Below, piece by piece: positions 1 through 12,840 of a stretch of 64,000 nt of DNA. The first letter of the stretch is position 1; each line of letters opens with the position of its first letter. The translations under genes and the position numbers were made by a program. This DNA is from Mya arenaria (taxonomy: Eukaryota; Mollusca; Bivalvia; Myida; Myidae). The stretch lies in the NCBI RefSeq assembly GCF_026914265.1, contig NC_069133.1:12035937-12099936 (forward strand), read 5' to 3'. The notes beneath the pieces are model-generated. The model did not search any database, was not told the origin of the DNA, and saw only the letters and a list, made by a program, of their open reading frames with translations.

Positions 1-975
1 CCTAACACACTCCTAAAACACCCTTCACACTACTAACGAACTTAACACACTCCTTACATTCTCATATCGCACTCCTACCACTCTCATAGCACACTCCTAA
101 AACACTCTTCACACTACTAACACACTTAACACACTGCTTACATTCTCATATCGCACTCCTACCACTCTCATAACACACTCCTAAACACTCTTCACACTAC
201 TAACACACTTAACACACTCCTTACATTCTCATATCTCACTCCTACCACTCTCATAACACACTCCTAAAACACTCTTCACACTACTAACACACTGCTTACA
301 TTCTCATTTCTCACTCCTACCACTCTCATAACACACTCCTAAAACACTCTTCACACTACTAACACACTTAACACACTCCTTACATTCTCATATCGCACTC
401 CTACCACTCTCATAACACACTCCTAAAACACTCTTTACACTACTAACACACTTAACACACTGCTTACATTCTCATATCGCACTCCTACCACTCTCATAAC
501 ACACTCCTAAAACACTCTTCACACTACTAACACACTTAACACACTGCTTACATTCTCATATCGCACTCCTACCACTCTCATAACACACTCCTAAAACACT
601 CTTCACACTACTAACACACTTAACACACTGCTTACATTCTCATATCGCACTCCTACCACTCTCATAACACACTCCTAAAACACTCTTCACACTACTAACA
701 CACTTAACACACTCCTTACATTCTCATATCGCACTCCTACCACTATCATAACACACTCCTAAAACACTCTTCACACTACTAACACACTTAACACACTGCT
801 TACATTCTCATATCGCACTCCTACCACTCTCATAACACACTCCTAAAACACTCTTCACACTACTAACACACTTAACACACTGCTTACATTCTCATATCGC
901 ACTCCTACCACTCTCATAACACACTCCTAAAATACTCTTCACACTACTAACACACTTAACGCACTGCTTGCACAG
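1..975. repeat. 84-bp tandem satellite
   Basis: About 11.5 head-to-tail copies of an 84-bp CA-rich unit. Successive copies of the landmark acactcctaa start at 7, 91 and 175, which fixes the period. Copies differ by only a few substitutions, and one unit near 290 is about 11 bp short. The array runs off the left edge of the window, so its true size is unknown. There is no coding potential. Confidence 0.95.
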
Positions 976-1014
976 TCCTTACGCATTCTATACATTCCTA
1001 AGACTTTAAGAGTA

Positions 1015-1212
1015 CGTGTTATGAGAGTGATAGAAATGTGTAAGGGGTGTAATATGAATTGTTTGGGGTGTGATAGTAGTGTGATTTTTGAGTTTTCCAT
1101 AGTGTGATAGTAGTATGTGAGGAGAGTGTTAAGAATGAGATAGGAGAGTGCTAGGAATGGGATAAAAGTTTGATACAAATGTAAGGAGAGTGATATGAGA
1201 GTTTTAGGAGTT
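1015..1212. repeat. Inverted, diverged block of the 84-bp satellite
   Basis: Just past the array the strand composition flips from CA-rich to GT-rich. Words such as gttatgagagtg, tgtgatagtagtgtga and gagttttaggagt are the reverse complement of the satellite unit. About two diverged units can be followed. The array edge is therefore a decayed head-to-head junction. Confidence 0.7.
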
Positions 1213-1767
1213 GCCGTCTCGAGCAAAAAGATTAAAACACCGAGATATTGATTAAAGCCTCTATTTGAAGACTCTAAAGTTATAAACCAAAAAAACAACA
1301 ACAAAACCGTTGAGGCATTCTGAAGATTTTAATAGTTTTCAAGTAAAGTTTAAACAATCAAGGAGAACATACCGCGTGCGCGGTTTTTAGTCGCAGTGTT
1401 AAGCTTTGAAAATAAACATGTTTTTATAGAAAAAAAAAAGAAAACAGTATGATAAATGCATTTATAAATCTAACAAGTATTCTCTTCCCAGCTAATTAAA
1501 TATCACAATCAGCAGCAGTACTCAATCAACAGAAATACGTATCGCCATCTCGCTCGCTTATTTGTCCCTGAAGCATCATTAATTTATAAACATGGACGGA
1601 TTGAAAACAATAAATAATACTAATACATCGCTGTTGTTGTTTTTTTTTTGTTTTTTTTTAATTTTGTTTCTGTCTCTAATGCAAAAACTTCAAAACATGA
1701 AGACGTTATGACGCATTGCATTTAAACATTGTGATTGTATTCTGGTGCCCAACTTGGTCCCCGGACC
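1213..1767. other. No gene seen
   Basis: AT-rich spacer between the satellite edge and the terminal exon of gene A. It has short A and T runs and no recognisable coding, RNA or transposon structure. The gene A polyadenylation site should lie here on the minus strand but could not be fixed. Confidence 0.5.
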
Positions 1768-4700
1768 TCAGTACTTTGGTGGCGGAGGGTCGTTACTCAC
1801 AGCAATAGCTGAAATCATGAAAAATAACATACAATAAAAATGATTAACCAGCTGTTGGTATTGTGAATCAAGACAATCCATCACCATCCAAATTATTGAT
1901 ATCATCATTACTGTATGATAATTTTATAACACATTTAATCGTTCAAAAGACACGACAAGGAAAAATACTCAGTGTTGCCTCTTACTCTTGTTATAAAAGA
2001 GACATACGTGTATACGCTGGGCTGAGATTAGAAACCTTAACATGACTACAGGGCGGTTGGAGGGGGGTGACGATGGGCTGAGATTGGAAACCTTCACACG
2101 ACTACCGGTCGGTTGGAGGGGGTGACGATGGGCTGAGATTGGAAACCTTCACACGACTACCGGTCGGTTGGAGGGAGTGACGATGGGCTGAGATTGGAAA
2201 CCTTCACACGACTACCGGGAGATTTGAGGGGGTGACGCTGGGCTAAGATTGAAAACCTTCACACGTCTACCGGGCGGTTGGAGGTGACGATGGGCTGAGA
2301 TTGGAAACCTTCACACGACTACCGGTCGGTTGGAGGGAGTAACGCTGGGCTGAGATTGGAAACCTTCACATGACTACCGGGCGGTTTGAGGGGGTGACGC
2401 TGGGCTGGGATTGGAAACCTTCACACGTCTACCGGGCGGTTGGAGGTGACGATGGGCTGAGATTGGAAACCTTCACACGACTTCCGGGCTGTAGGAGGGG
2501 GTGACGCTGGACTGAGATTGGAAACCTTTACACGTCTACCGGGCGGTTGGAGGAGGTGACGATGGGCTGAGATTGGAAACCTTCACACGACTACCAGGCG
2601 TTGGGAGGAGGGGACGCTGGGCTAAGATTGAAAACCTTCACACGACTACCAGGCGGTGAGAGGGGTGACGCTTGGCTGAGATTGGAAACCTTCACACGAC
2701 TACCGGGAGGTTGGAGAGAGTAACGCTGGGCTGAGATTGGACACCTTCTCATGACTACCGGACGGTTGGATGGGGTGACGCTGGGCTAAGATTGGAAACC
2801 TTCACACGACTTCCGGGCGGTTGGATGTGGTGACACTAGGCTGAGATTGGAAACCTTCACATGACTACCGGGCGGTTGGAGGGCGTGACGATGGGCTGAG
2901 ATTTGAAACCTTTACACGACTACCGAGCGTTTGGAGGGGTGACGCTGGACTGAGATTGGAAACATTCACTCGACAACCGGACGGCTGGAGGGGGTGACGC
3001 TGGACTGAGATAGGAAACCTTTACACGACTTCAGGGCTGCAGGAGGGGTGACGCTGGGCTGAGATTTGAAACCTTTACACGACTACCGGGCGTTTCGAGG
3101 GGGGGGGACGCTGGACTGAGATTGGAAACCTTCACTCGACAACCGGACGGCTGGAAAGGGTGACGCTGGACTGAGATAGGAAACCTTTACACGACTTCAG
3201 GGCTGCAGGAGGGGTGACGCTGGGCTGAGATTGGAAACCTTCACACGACTACCGGGCGGTTGGAGGGGGTGACACTGGGCTAAGACTGGAAACCTTTACA
3301 CGACTACCGGGCGTTTTGAGGGGGGGGGGGGGCGCTGGACTGAGATTGGAAACCTTCACTTGACAACCGGACGGCTGGAGGGGGTGACGCTGGACTGAGA
3401 TAGGAAACCTTTACACGACTTCCGGGCTGCAGGAGGGATGACGCTGAGCTGAGATTGGAAACCTTCACATTACTACAGGGCGGTTGGATGGGGTGACGCT
3501 GGGCTGAGATTGGAAACCTTCACTCGACAACCGGACGGCTGGAGGGAGTGACGCTGGACTGAGATAGGAAACCTTTACACGACTACCTGGCAGTTGGAGG
3601 CTGAGGCTGGGCTGAGATTGGAAACCTTTACACGACTACTGGGCGATTGGAGGGCGTGACGCTGGACTGAGATTGGAAACCGTCACATGACTACCGGGCA
3701 GTTGGAGGGGGTGACGCTGGACTGAGATTGGAAATCTTCACACGACAACTGGGCGGTTGGAGGGGGTGACGCTGGACTGAGATTGGAAAAACTTTCACAC
3801 GACAACTGGGCGTTTGTAGTGGTGACGCTGTGCTTAGATTGAAAATATACACAACTTCCGGGCGGTTGGAGGGGTGATGCTGTGTTGAGATTGGAAACAT
3901 ACATAAGATTACCGGGCGGACGGAGTGGGAGACGCTGTGCTGAGATTAGAAACATACATACGAGTACCGGGCGGATGGAGGGGGTGACGCTTTGCTGAGA
4001 TTAGAAACATATATGAAAACTACTGGGTGGTTGGAGGAGTAATGCTGTGCTGAGATTGGAAACATATATCCAACTACCGGGCGTTGGGAGGGGATGACGC
4101 TGGGCTGCTATTAGAAACTTTCACACGACTACCGGGCGGTTTGAAAGGGTGACACTACGTTGAGTTTAGAGACGTTCATACGACTACCAAGTGGTGTTAG
4201 GATTAGACGCTGGGCTGAGATTGAAGTATACATACAACTACCGGGGGAGGGAGGGGGTGACGCTGGGCTGAGATAAGAACCTTCACACGACTTCCGGGGG
4301 ATGGAGGAGGTGACGCTGGGCTGAGATAAGAACCTTCACACGACTTCCGGGGGATGGAGGAGGTGACGCTGGGCTGAGATAAGAACCTTCACACGACTTC
4401 CGGGGGATGGAGGAGGTGACGCTGGGCTGAGATAAGAACCTTCACACGACTTCCGGGGGATGGAGGAGGTGACGCTGGGCTGAGATAAGAACCTTCACAC
4501 GACTTCCGGGGGAGGGAGGGGTTGACGCTAGGCTGAGATAAGAACCTTCACACGACTTCCGGGGATGGAGGAGGTGACGCTGGGCTGAGATAAGAACCTT
4601 TACACGACTTCCGGGGAAGGGAGGGGTGACGCTGGGCTGAGATTAGAACCTTCACACGACTGCCGGGGAAGGGAGGGGTGACGATGGGCTGAGGTAAGAA

Positions 4701-7700
4701 CCTTCACACGACTTCCGGGGAAGGGAGGGGGTGACGCTGGGCTGAAATAAGAACCTTCACACGACTTCCGGGGGAGGAAGGGGTGACGCTGGGCTGAGAT
4801 TAGAACCTTCACACGATTGCCGGGGTGTCGAAGGGGGTGACGCGTTGCTGAGATTGGAAACATATACAGAGCTACCGGGCGGTTGGAGAGGGTGACGCTG
4901 GGCTGAGACATAAAACTTTCTCACGACTACCGGGAGGGTTGGAGAGGGTGACTCTGTGCAGAGATTGGAAACATGCATACGACTACTGTGAGGGTTGGGG
5001 AGGTTGTGAGTTGGAAGACGTCACCTGGCGCTGAGAAAAGTTTTTCTGACTTTACACTCATTTGGTAGATGCTTCGGGTTTTCAAAATCATATTAGTCTC
5101 CTTTCAAAAACAACCTCCCTGAACATGAGCTCCCGTTATGACAATCTACACCTAGCCCAGTCAACACTACTCACTGCCCGGGTTGACGACGGTCACGTGG
5201 ACGGTGCCACCCGGCCCCTGCGATGGAACCATAACGGTATTCATCTGGCCCGCTGCAGCCGCCCGATTCTCTGTAACGGAAATAACCGCAAATCATTAAT
5301 TGTTTTGGTTCATGCTGTGTTAGTATTTTCATATTTAAAAGGTTTTATTCAATGCAAACTATTGAATAGCTTGAATATGCCGTACAATATAACTCAATGT
5401 TCGGTTCATACACATGCATTCAGAAGACGAAATAATAATTATTGTCGTTAATGAATTAACAGCATTGAATTAGTAACTAAACAACACAAGTTTGCAATTG
5501 CAGATATTAAAGTTAAACTGTGTAGTTCAAACGCATGTTCGCACCTGAGCCTCTATAAAGCATGGTCACTTGAGCGTTTGGTTGCGCGATGCCGATCATC
5601 GCGTGGACCGGAAGTTTCTCCCGGGGGAACCTGAGCGGCGCCCCGTAGTACGAGGCTTCAGTGCCATAGCCAACCGAGCAGCTGTCGCAGTCAACATACA
5701 TGTAGAACCTGGAGAGATGGATATTGGTTGCTCGGATGTTATAAAACAATTATGACAGGGCTCCAAGAGGTTATGAATTTTACGAAATTTGTCTCCACAG
5801 TATCAATTAAAAGCCGCAAAACACCCCTTCCCACTTGATTCACCTGCTAACACTGTAACCTATATATTCACTCGAGCCCAAATATGGTTTTCCTGCGCCC
5901 TGTATATCCGACATCGGGTCACTTTCTGACCCCGTAACATATATATTCGTTCGAACCCGAATATGGTTTCCTGCGCCCCGTTTAAACCATATTGGGTCGC
6001 CTACTAGCCCCGTAACTTATAAAAAAAACTTACACATAGCAAGACGTACACCATATAAAGCCCCATCTTGGTAGGGTTTTAGGGAAATTTATATATTTAA
6101 CGAATTACTAAGACAAACAGGTATCATATTCCCTGATGGTGTATGAAGTCATAGATATAACCAAGCCATAGCAAGACCCACTTCATGTATCACATATCAA
6201 TACTTGAAACAAGCGATAATATGAGTTATACATTAAATAAATGACGAGTTAAGGCGGGTTGAAGTTTGGGCGTACCATGACACCATCAGAGCAAAATATA
6301 GTCCTCTTTTTTATTTCTATATTATTAGTTGTACAGACCGCCGGATAGGCATTTTCAGTCAACCATGCAAGAAAATAAGCCGCCCGAAGGATGGAATTTT
6401 AATGCCCCAAACTAAAGACTTTAACGGAATTCTTCAAAAAATATTTTAGCTCGGGTCACCTACTTGTCAGGAACCATTCCGGTCCTGGGTAGGGTGCCAA
6501 GTAACTGCTTCTTGTGAATCAGTCGGCGGCGGACGATGTCCAGACCCCAGGAGTAACTGTTGCTCCCCACAAGACTGTCCTTGGGCTTCACAAACAGAGG
6601 GGCATCGGCCGAGCCCACGCCCACACTGGCGGTGGTGCCCCGCGCCCCAGAAGGCCAGTACAGCTCGAACACGTGCTTACCACGTGACAGGGCTAGGGAT
6701 AAATCATTATTAAAAATTACATTAAGCACATTGTTGGTATACACTTTGCAAGCATGTAGTTTCATTTCAGTGACAACTTTAACTTAAAGCTGCACTCTCA
6801 CAGATTGAACAATTTGACAACTTTTTTTATTTTTTTTCTTGGGACGAGCGAATTTTTGCGAACATGCATGGAAACCAGTTATATAAGACTGCTGACAAAA
6901 AATTAGATCGCAGATTTTTAAATTCAAAAAAGTTCAAAAAATGATGCTTTGTGCATTTTCCTTAATCCGTTAGTAACGGTTTAAGCCATAAAACGGTAAT
7001 TTCCGAATGGAAATATGAAAATCTGCAAGCTGATCTTTTGTCAGTAATCTTTAATCATTGGTTTGCCGATATTTACGCAAAATTTTGCCCTTTCCAAGAC
7101 AAAAAATAAAAAAGTTGTCAAAATGTTCAATCTGTGAGAGTGCAGCTTTAAAGTGACACTCTTTTTCAAAATCAATACATACACATGTATATCAAACAAA
7201 AAATTCAGTGATAAACCTTTTAATAACTACCTCCTAAATAATGCAATTATGCAAATATTAATAACTGATAGCATAATTGTAACCATGTATTTAATAGCAG
7301 CAAGCGCAAAAATAGTAAATGATTGGTGTATGCTAAAAGATTCTATCGTTTCATAATGTAGAAATACCGTGTTTTCTGCACCTTTCTTTCAAGTTAAACT
7401 CGGTATCCCTTATTAATACCATTTGTTTCGATATTTTGTCATCCTTTTTGGTATATAATAACAATTGTAACAATTGTGGTAAATCTTATTTGGGAGTAAG
7501 AGTGCATCTTTAACGCATCTGTGTCGGTATTTTTTCGTATAGATAAAGAGTCAGACGAAACCGTAACAGCGACACCGTTTTAAATTTACATACAATTTCA
7601 CGATATTAATGACTTAACAAACAGTTTACTTTGAAAGAAAAGCAGACAACGGCAAACATAATGAACTTTTATATAAAACATATCTCACCTGCACCCCACT

Positions 7701-10700
7701 TGGCGCCGTCCGTCTCGAAGGCGCCTTTCCGATGGCGGAAGACACAGTTCGGGTTGATAATGTTCAGGCCGTCAGAGCAGCCTGTGATCCCCGTGTCCAG
7801 GGCGGGGTCCGGGCTTACAGTGTACACCCACTGGGGTAGAGGCTCACCTGTGGGGTTGGGGCAAAAATATATTTATGTATACGTATTGTAACATGAGCAG
7901 CCCGTTATCCCCGTACCAACGGACTTGTCCGGACTCACACTGTCCACCCACGAAGGGAGCTGCCAACTCGGTGGGGCTTGGAAAGCATGGCAGGACTAAG
8001 TATAACTTATTTAAAATATACCACGCTATTATTTGAACGTCCTTAAATATATGCATTCTGCAGGGTATCATCTGTACATCAAACTGGATAGACGATCAAC
8101 TATTTATTTGGGACGATCATGTATGGTCACTTATTCATATTTAATGAAAAGTACGCTACAACATCCACTTGGACGGCGGCTTACCAGTTGGGATGGAAAC
8201 AAAATGCGATATAACTTATTCGTCCACGTTTAGAACATGGTTTTCACACGCGTTAATGAACTTAAAGTGACACTCTTATTCAAAATCAATACGTAAACAC
8301 GTATAACAAACATAAATTTAGAGTGATACATCTTAAACTACATACTGAATATGCATTTATGGAAAATATTAATTACCTATAACAAATTAAATTCAGTGTC
8401 CTTCATAAGAACCATTTTTGGTGTATCAAAACCATAGTATTAATTTGTTAATATGTGGCTTAATAAGTTCCAAAACGTTTGCCAAATATATATGCGTTTC
8501 TAAAAGAAATGTGGGTGTCGGAGTTTGTTTTATTTGAGTCTACGCCTCCAATGCTTACACTTTTTTTAATTCATGGTATACATTTGTTTGTTCGCCCGCC
8601 CGCTTCAACTTTTCTTTTTTTCTTTTTTCTTTTTTCATCTAAGTCACCTTTTACTTGGAGTATCTAACACTTTATATGGATATATTGACTTTACTTTCAG
8701 TTTAAATATCCATTTGAAATATTACCTTCAATACCGCAAATTACCTACTGTCAACAGAAAATTCCTCAAGATATCGATTTAACATTATTCCTCATTTATA
8801 AAAATACATTCATACCAAGATGAGCTTTATTGACACAACGTTATTTAGTGAGACAATGGTTGAACTCTTTTTGAGCAACTGGGATCACAGTACAATCGAA
8901 ACCATTTGGCTCGAACTCCCAAGGACCGGCGATTATACATCGAGCCTCGGAAAATTCGACCCAAGCGGGATTGTTTACCTTCAGTATAAGGAAACGGACC
9001 GATACATCTAGTTCGAGCCAACAAGAAATCTGAGTCAAGCGAAATCGAGCCAACGGGGTTCGACTGCATAATAAAATTATACTATTTTTCAAAATATTCG
9101 ACGTTTAATTTTTATATTGTCCAACGTTTGATTTTCTGGACTTATAGGTTAAACCGTGAACAGGTCGGTGTAACTTTATACTTTGTCGAATCGTGTCATG
9201 TGAGTAATAAGTATACTTTGACCAAACACTTTAAAGGAAATTTGCATTAAAACTATTGCTATAGGAAGAACAAGAGAAAACCCATCTTGTTTCAAGCCAC
9301 AAGAGTCAGACCGTTGATAATTGGTATGTAGTATCATATGATGGCCCTTTACAAAGTTTGTTCAAATTATGCACCTGACCACGCCCCCGGGCTCACAAGA
9401 TTCATGTAGACTTATATAGGATGAATATTTTCGTTGAGGGATAAATAAATACTCATGTTAAAGACCATGTCAAAAAAAAAATCAAGCATTCTTTACAAAC
9501 CGCTCCATTCATATTGCTTCATTTACAGTTTCAGTGGTAGAAGTGAAACATAAAAAACGGCTACAGGTTAATAAGGCGGGGCTTTGTAAGTAACAAAAAA
9601 AAATTTGAACCATTATGTGCGCTATGATTTATTTGGAGGTCTATATGAAAATGAATCGTTCGTCTGATTGCGTCAGACTTGACAGATTAATTTCCATTTA
9701 GACCTTTAAATAAATAATTACTTTTACGTGCATGCCCAGTATTCATCAATGAATGGATAATCACGAACTTCTAATAGTGAACACATTTTCAAGTGTTATG
9801 ACGATATACTGTAGTCAAATAACACTTTACAATAAATCAGTTCAACATATTTGCGGTAAGGGAACATGGCCAAAAATCCAAACGTATGTTAAAAACTTTT
9901 ATGTGAGTCTGGCCGCGCCAAAGGTTTGCTTAAGCGCTAAACCAGCCCTGCGTTCAGTAAAGATGTTTGCGGCGAACGTTTGCTGTTTGGTTTCCCGCTT
10001 AACTTTTATGCGCTGCGTTGCAACAGGGATACAAAACAGAACGTTTGCGAGCGTTTTGTAAACGCTCGCCTTACTGAACGCACTGATGTTCGCGGAAAAC
10101 GCTCGCCCTACTGAACGCAAGGCAGGCATGCGTCCAAGCATGACTGTAACCTGTATTTAAGGTGTATGATGTTTATTGTGAATGCCTAGCATACTCATAA
10201 TATTTTAATACGATTTGAAATGGTTTTACGAGTAGAGATACTATTAACACATTATACCGAAACAAAACGAACAAACTATTGCAAATAAAGGTTATACAAT
10301 ACTATTACCACTGGCTCGATGAAGCAACAATCTTATGTGTACTTCGGATACCTTAAAGCTGCACTCTCACAGATTGACCGTTTTGACTTTTTGTTTAATG
10401 TTTGTCTTCGAATCAGCTGATTTTGGCACCAATGCCTTCAACTCAGTCATCTAAGACAACTCATTAAAGAACAGAACTCAATATTTAGAAAACTGCCGAA
10501 AAACTCATTAGTAACGCTTTTAGCCATAAAAGATCAATTTTCGATTTGATCTTTTGTTAGCAGTCTCATATCACTGATTTCAATCTGTGAGAGTGCAGCT
10601 TTTGAATGCCATTGGGCGTGAATGGACTCTTGATTCAATTTCTATACATACCTGGATTGACCGATCCACCCGCGCACAACGCGAGCATGGTTACCATGGC

Positions 10701-12588
10701 AATGAGGAGAACAACGGCGCCCAGAGCCTCGTATCCAGTCACGGCGGAATCCAGCGCATCATCGGACCGCGAGAGGCTGCATAAGTCATAATTTTGAGAT
10801 ACTAGCTAAGAAATGCGTGATACATTATACTAGTTGATCCGGTTTGTACCGGTTGTCCGGTAATCGCAGTGGTTAGCGCACTCACTCCTATCCAAGGAGT
10901 GCCGAGTTCGATGCCCCGCCTGGGCGCATGTGAGTTTGTGTTTGATGGTCACTACACCGGATCAGTGGGTTTCCTCCGGGTACTCCGGTTTCCCCCAGAA
11001 CACAAGACCACACTCTCGCGTTACATGGTGCCAACGAGAGTGATAAACATAATGTTGTAATTAAATGCTTTAGAATCGTTGTAAAATTTAAACAAAAGCG
11101 TACGTCAGAGAGGTTTGAATGGTATTGGCAGTAAGGTTGTCTGCTTATCGCAGTGGTTAGCGCACATGCTCCTCACCTCGACTCGGGTTCAATTCCCGGC
11201 CTGGGCGCATGTGAGTTTGGTTTGTGGTCACCAAGCCGGACAAGTGAATTCCCCCCACAACACAAGACCACACTCTCGAGTAAAATCATGCCAACGAGAT
11301 TGATTAATATAATGTTGTAATAATGCACTAGTCATTTGTAACCACGGCCCCCAGGTCCGGGGAATAGCGGGGACTTTGACTTTCGGTCCAGCCAAGCCCG
11401 GGCAAAGTCTCCGCCCTGCGGGGACAATCTGCTGGTAAAACCCCCGACAAATGCCCCCGCACCCAAGGGACCCTAGATAAGGCCAATTTCCCGCTAAATT
11501 TGGCGTGAAGACAAAACCAACGCAGTCACCCGGCACTGCGGGGCCGCCTGAAAAGTAAAAACACGGCCCATTTCCCCGGCTATCCCCGGTATACCCCCGG
11601 ACCCCCGGACCTGGGGGGGGGGCGTGGTTACAATTGACTGGTGCAAACTTGTTTTACAATCGTTATACACTAAAAAAGCTAGAAGGTTCATTTTCGATTC
11701 GTATCTTTATTAAATATGTAAAGTGTGGAGCATACGAGGAGTAATTCAAAATAAACAGGTCTGTTCTAACCTGTGGCTACGTGACAATATAAGAACTAAA
11801 GTGTAACTACTCAGACTTTTGACCTTCACAATCTACTTCAAGCTTACAAAATACAGCTCTTAAGTTGCCAAATGACTATACTTATCCCTCAAAACGTATA
11901 GACTGGTTATTTCTTAAATTATACCAATGTTAATGATATAAATGATAAAAGGAGCAAAAATCACATACCATTCAGCGCCTACAAAAAATACAAAGAACAC
12001 ATTGTTAGACAGTTGATGTTGGTTGCGTATCTAATGCGCTGATAATATTGTTTTCAAACGGTGGCTTATCACCACAACAGAATGGTTTGAAAAAAGGTAT
12101 TCTTAAGTATTCTATTTAATCAAATTTTACATTGCAATATTACCATGTCCGTTATTATTTTTTTTTTTGAATTTTCAACATGATCAGCGGTCGTATATTA
12201 TACATGTATTTCGGGTCATTAAGTGAGCTTTTAGGGCGATTTGGGAAACAGGGTGTTTAAGATCCGTGTTAATATCATTATATTTATCATTATCAAACAA
12301 TACTTCAATTTAAAGAATAAAAGAGAGAAAAAATCGAGCTATTGCAATTCAATTCAATTTCAATTCAATAAATATCTTGTAAAGTTAGACAACAAATACT
12401 GTTAATTGCAATCTTTGTCCCTTCCAACGGGAAAAATGATTAGTCGATGATAGGTCCTATTTTTAGTGAATTTATTCGTTATTCGAAATAAGTTTACATG
12501 CTCATAGAATTTAAAATCCCATGCAAAACGACACTAGAATCTTACTTAGTAACCCGACAGACATAGCATACGTGGTGCCCCTCCCACC

Positions 12589-12649
<61 letters not shown>

Positions 12650-12766
12650 GGTGATGCTGATGCTGATGATGATGATGAGATGATGATGATGATGATGATG
12701 ATGGTGATGATGATTGATGATGATGATGATGATGGTGATGATTGATGATTGGTGACTAATGAATGA

Positions 12767-12840
<74 letters not shown>

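Noticed and set aside
3683-4978. Pro/Ser-rich open frames on the minus strand
   Set aside because: They are readings of the 55-bp minisatellite. The unit length is not a multiple of 3 and the frames shift between units.
1-5036. CRISPR array
   Set aside because: Units are tandem without unique spacers, and the context is eukaryotic.
5062-5451. 129-residue plus-strand frame
   Set aside because: Overlaps gene A exon 7 on the opposite strand and shows no domain or splice support.
10853-11321. tRNA genes
   Set aside because: A and B boxes are present, but the cloverleaf cannot close and a SINE body and tail follow; these are tRNA-derived SINEs.
12521-12745. Poly-Asp/poly-Met open frame
   Set aside because: Simple (GAT)n microsatellite.
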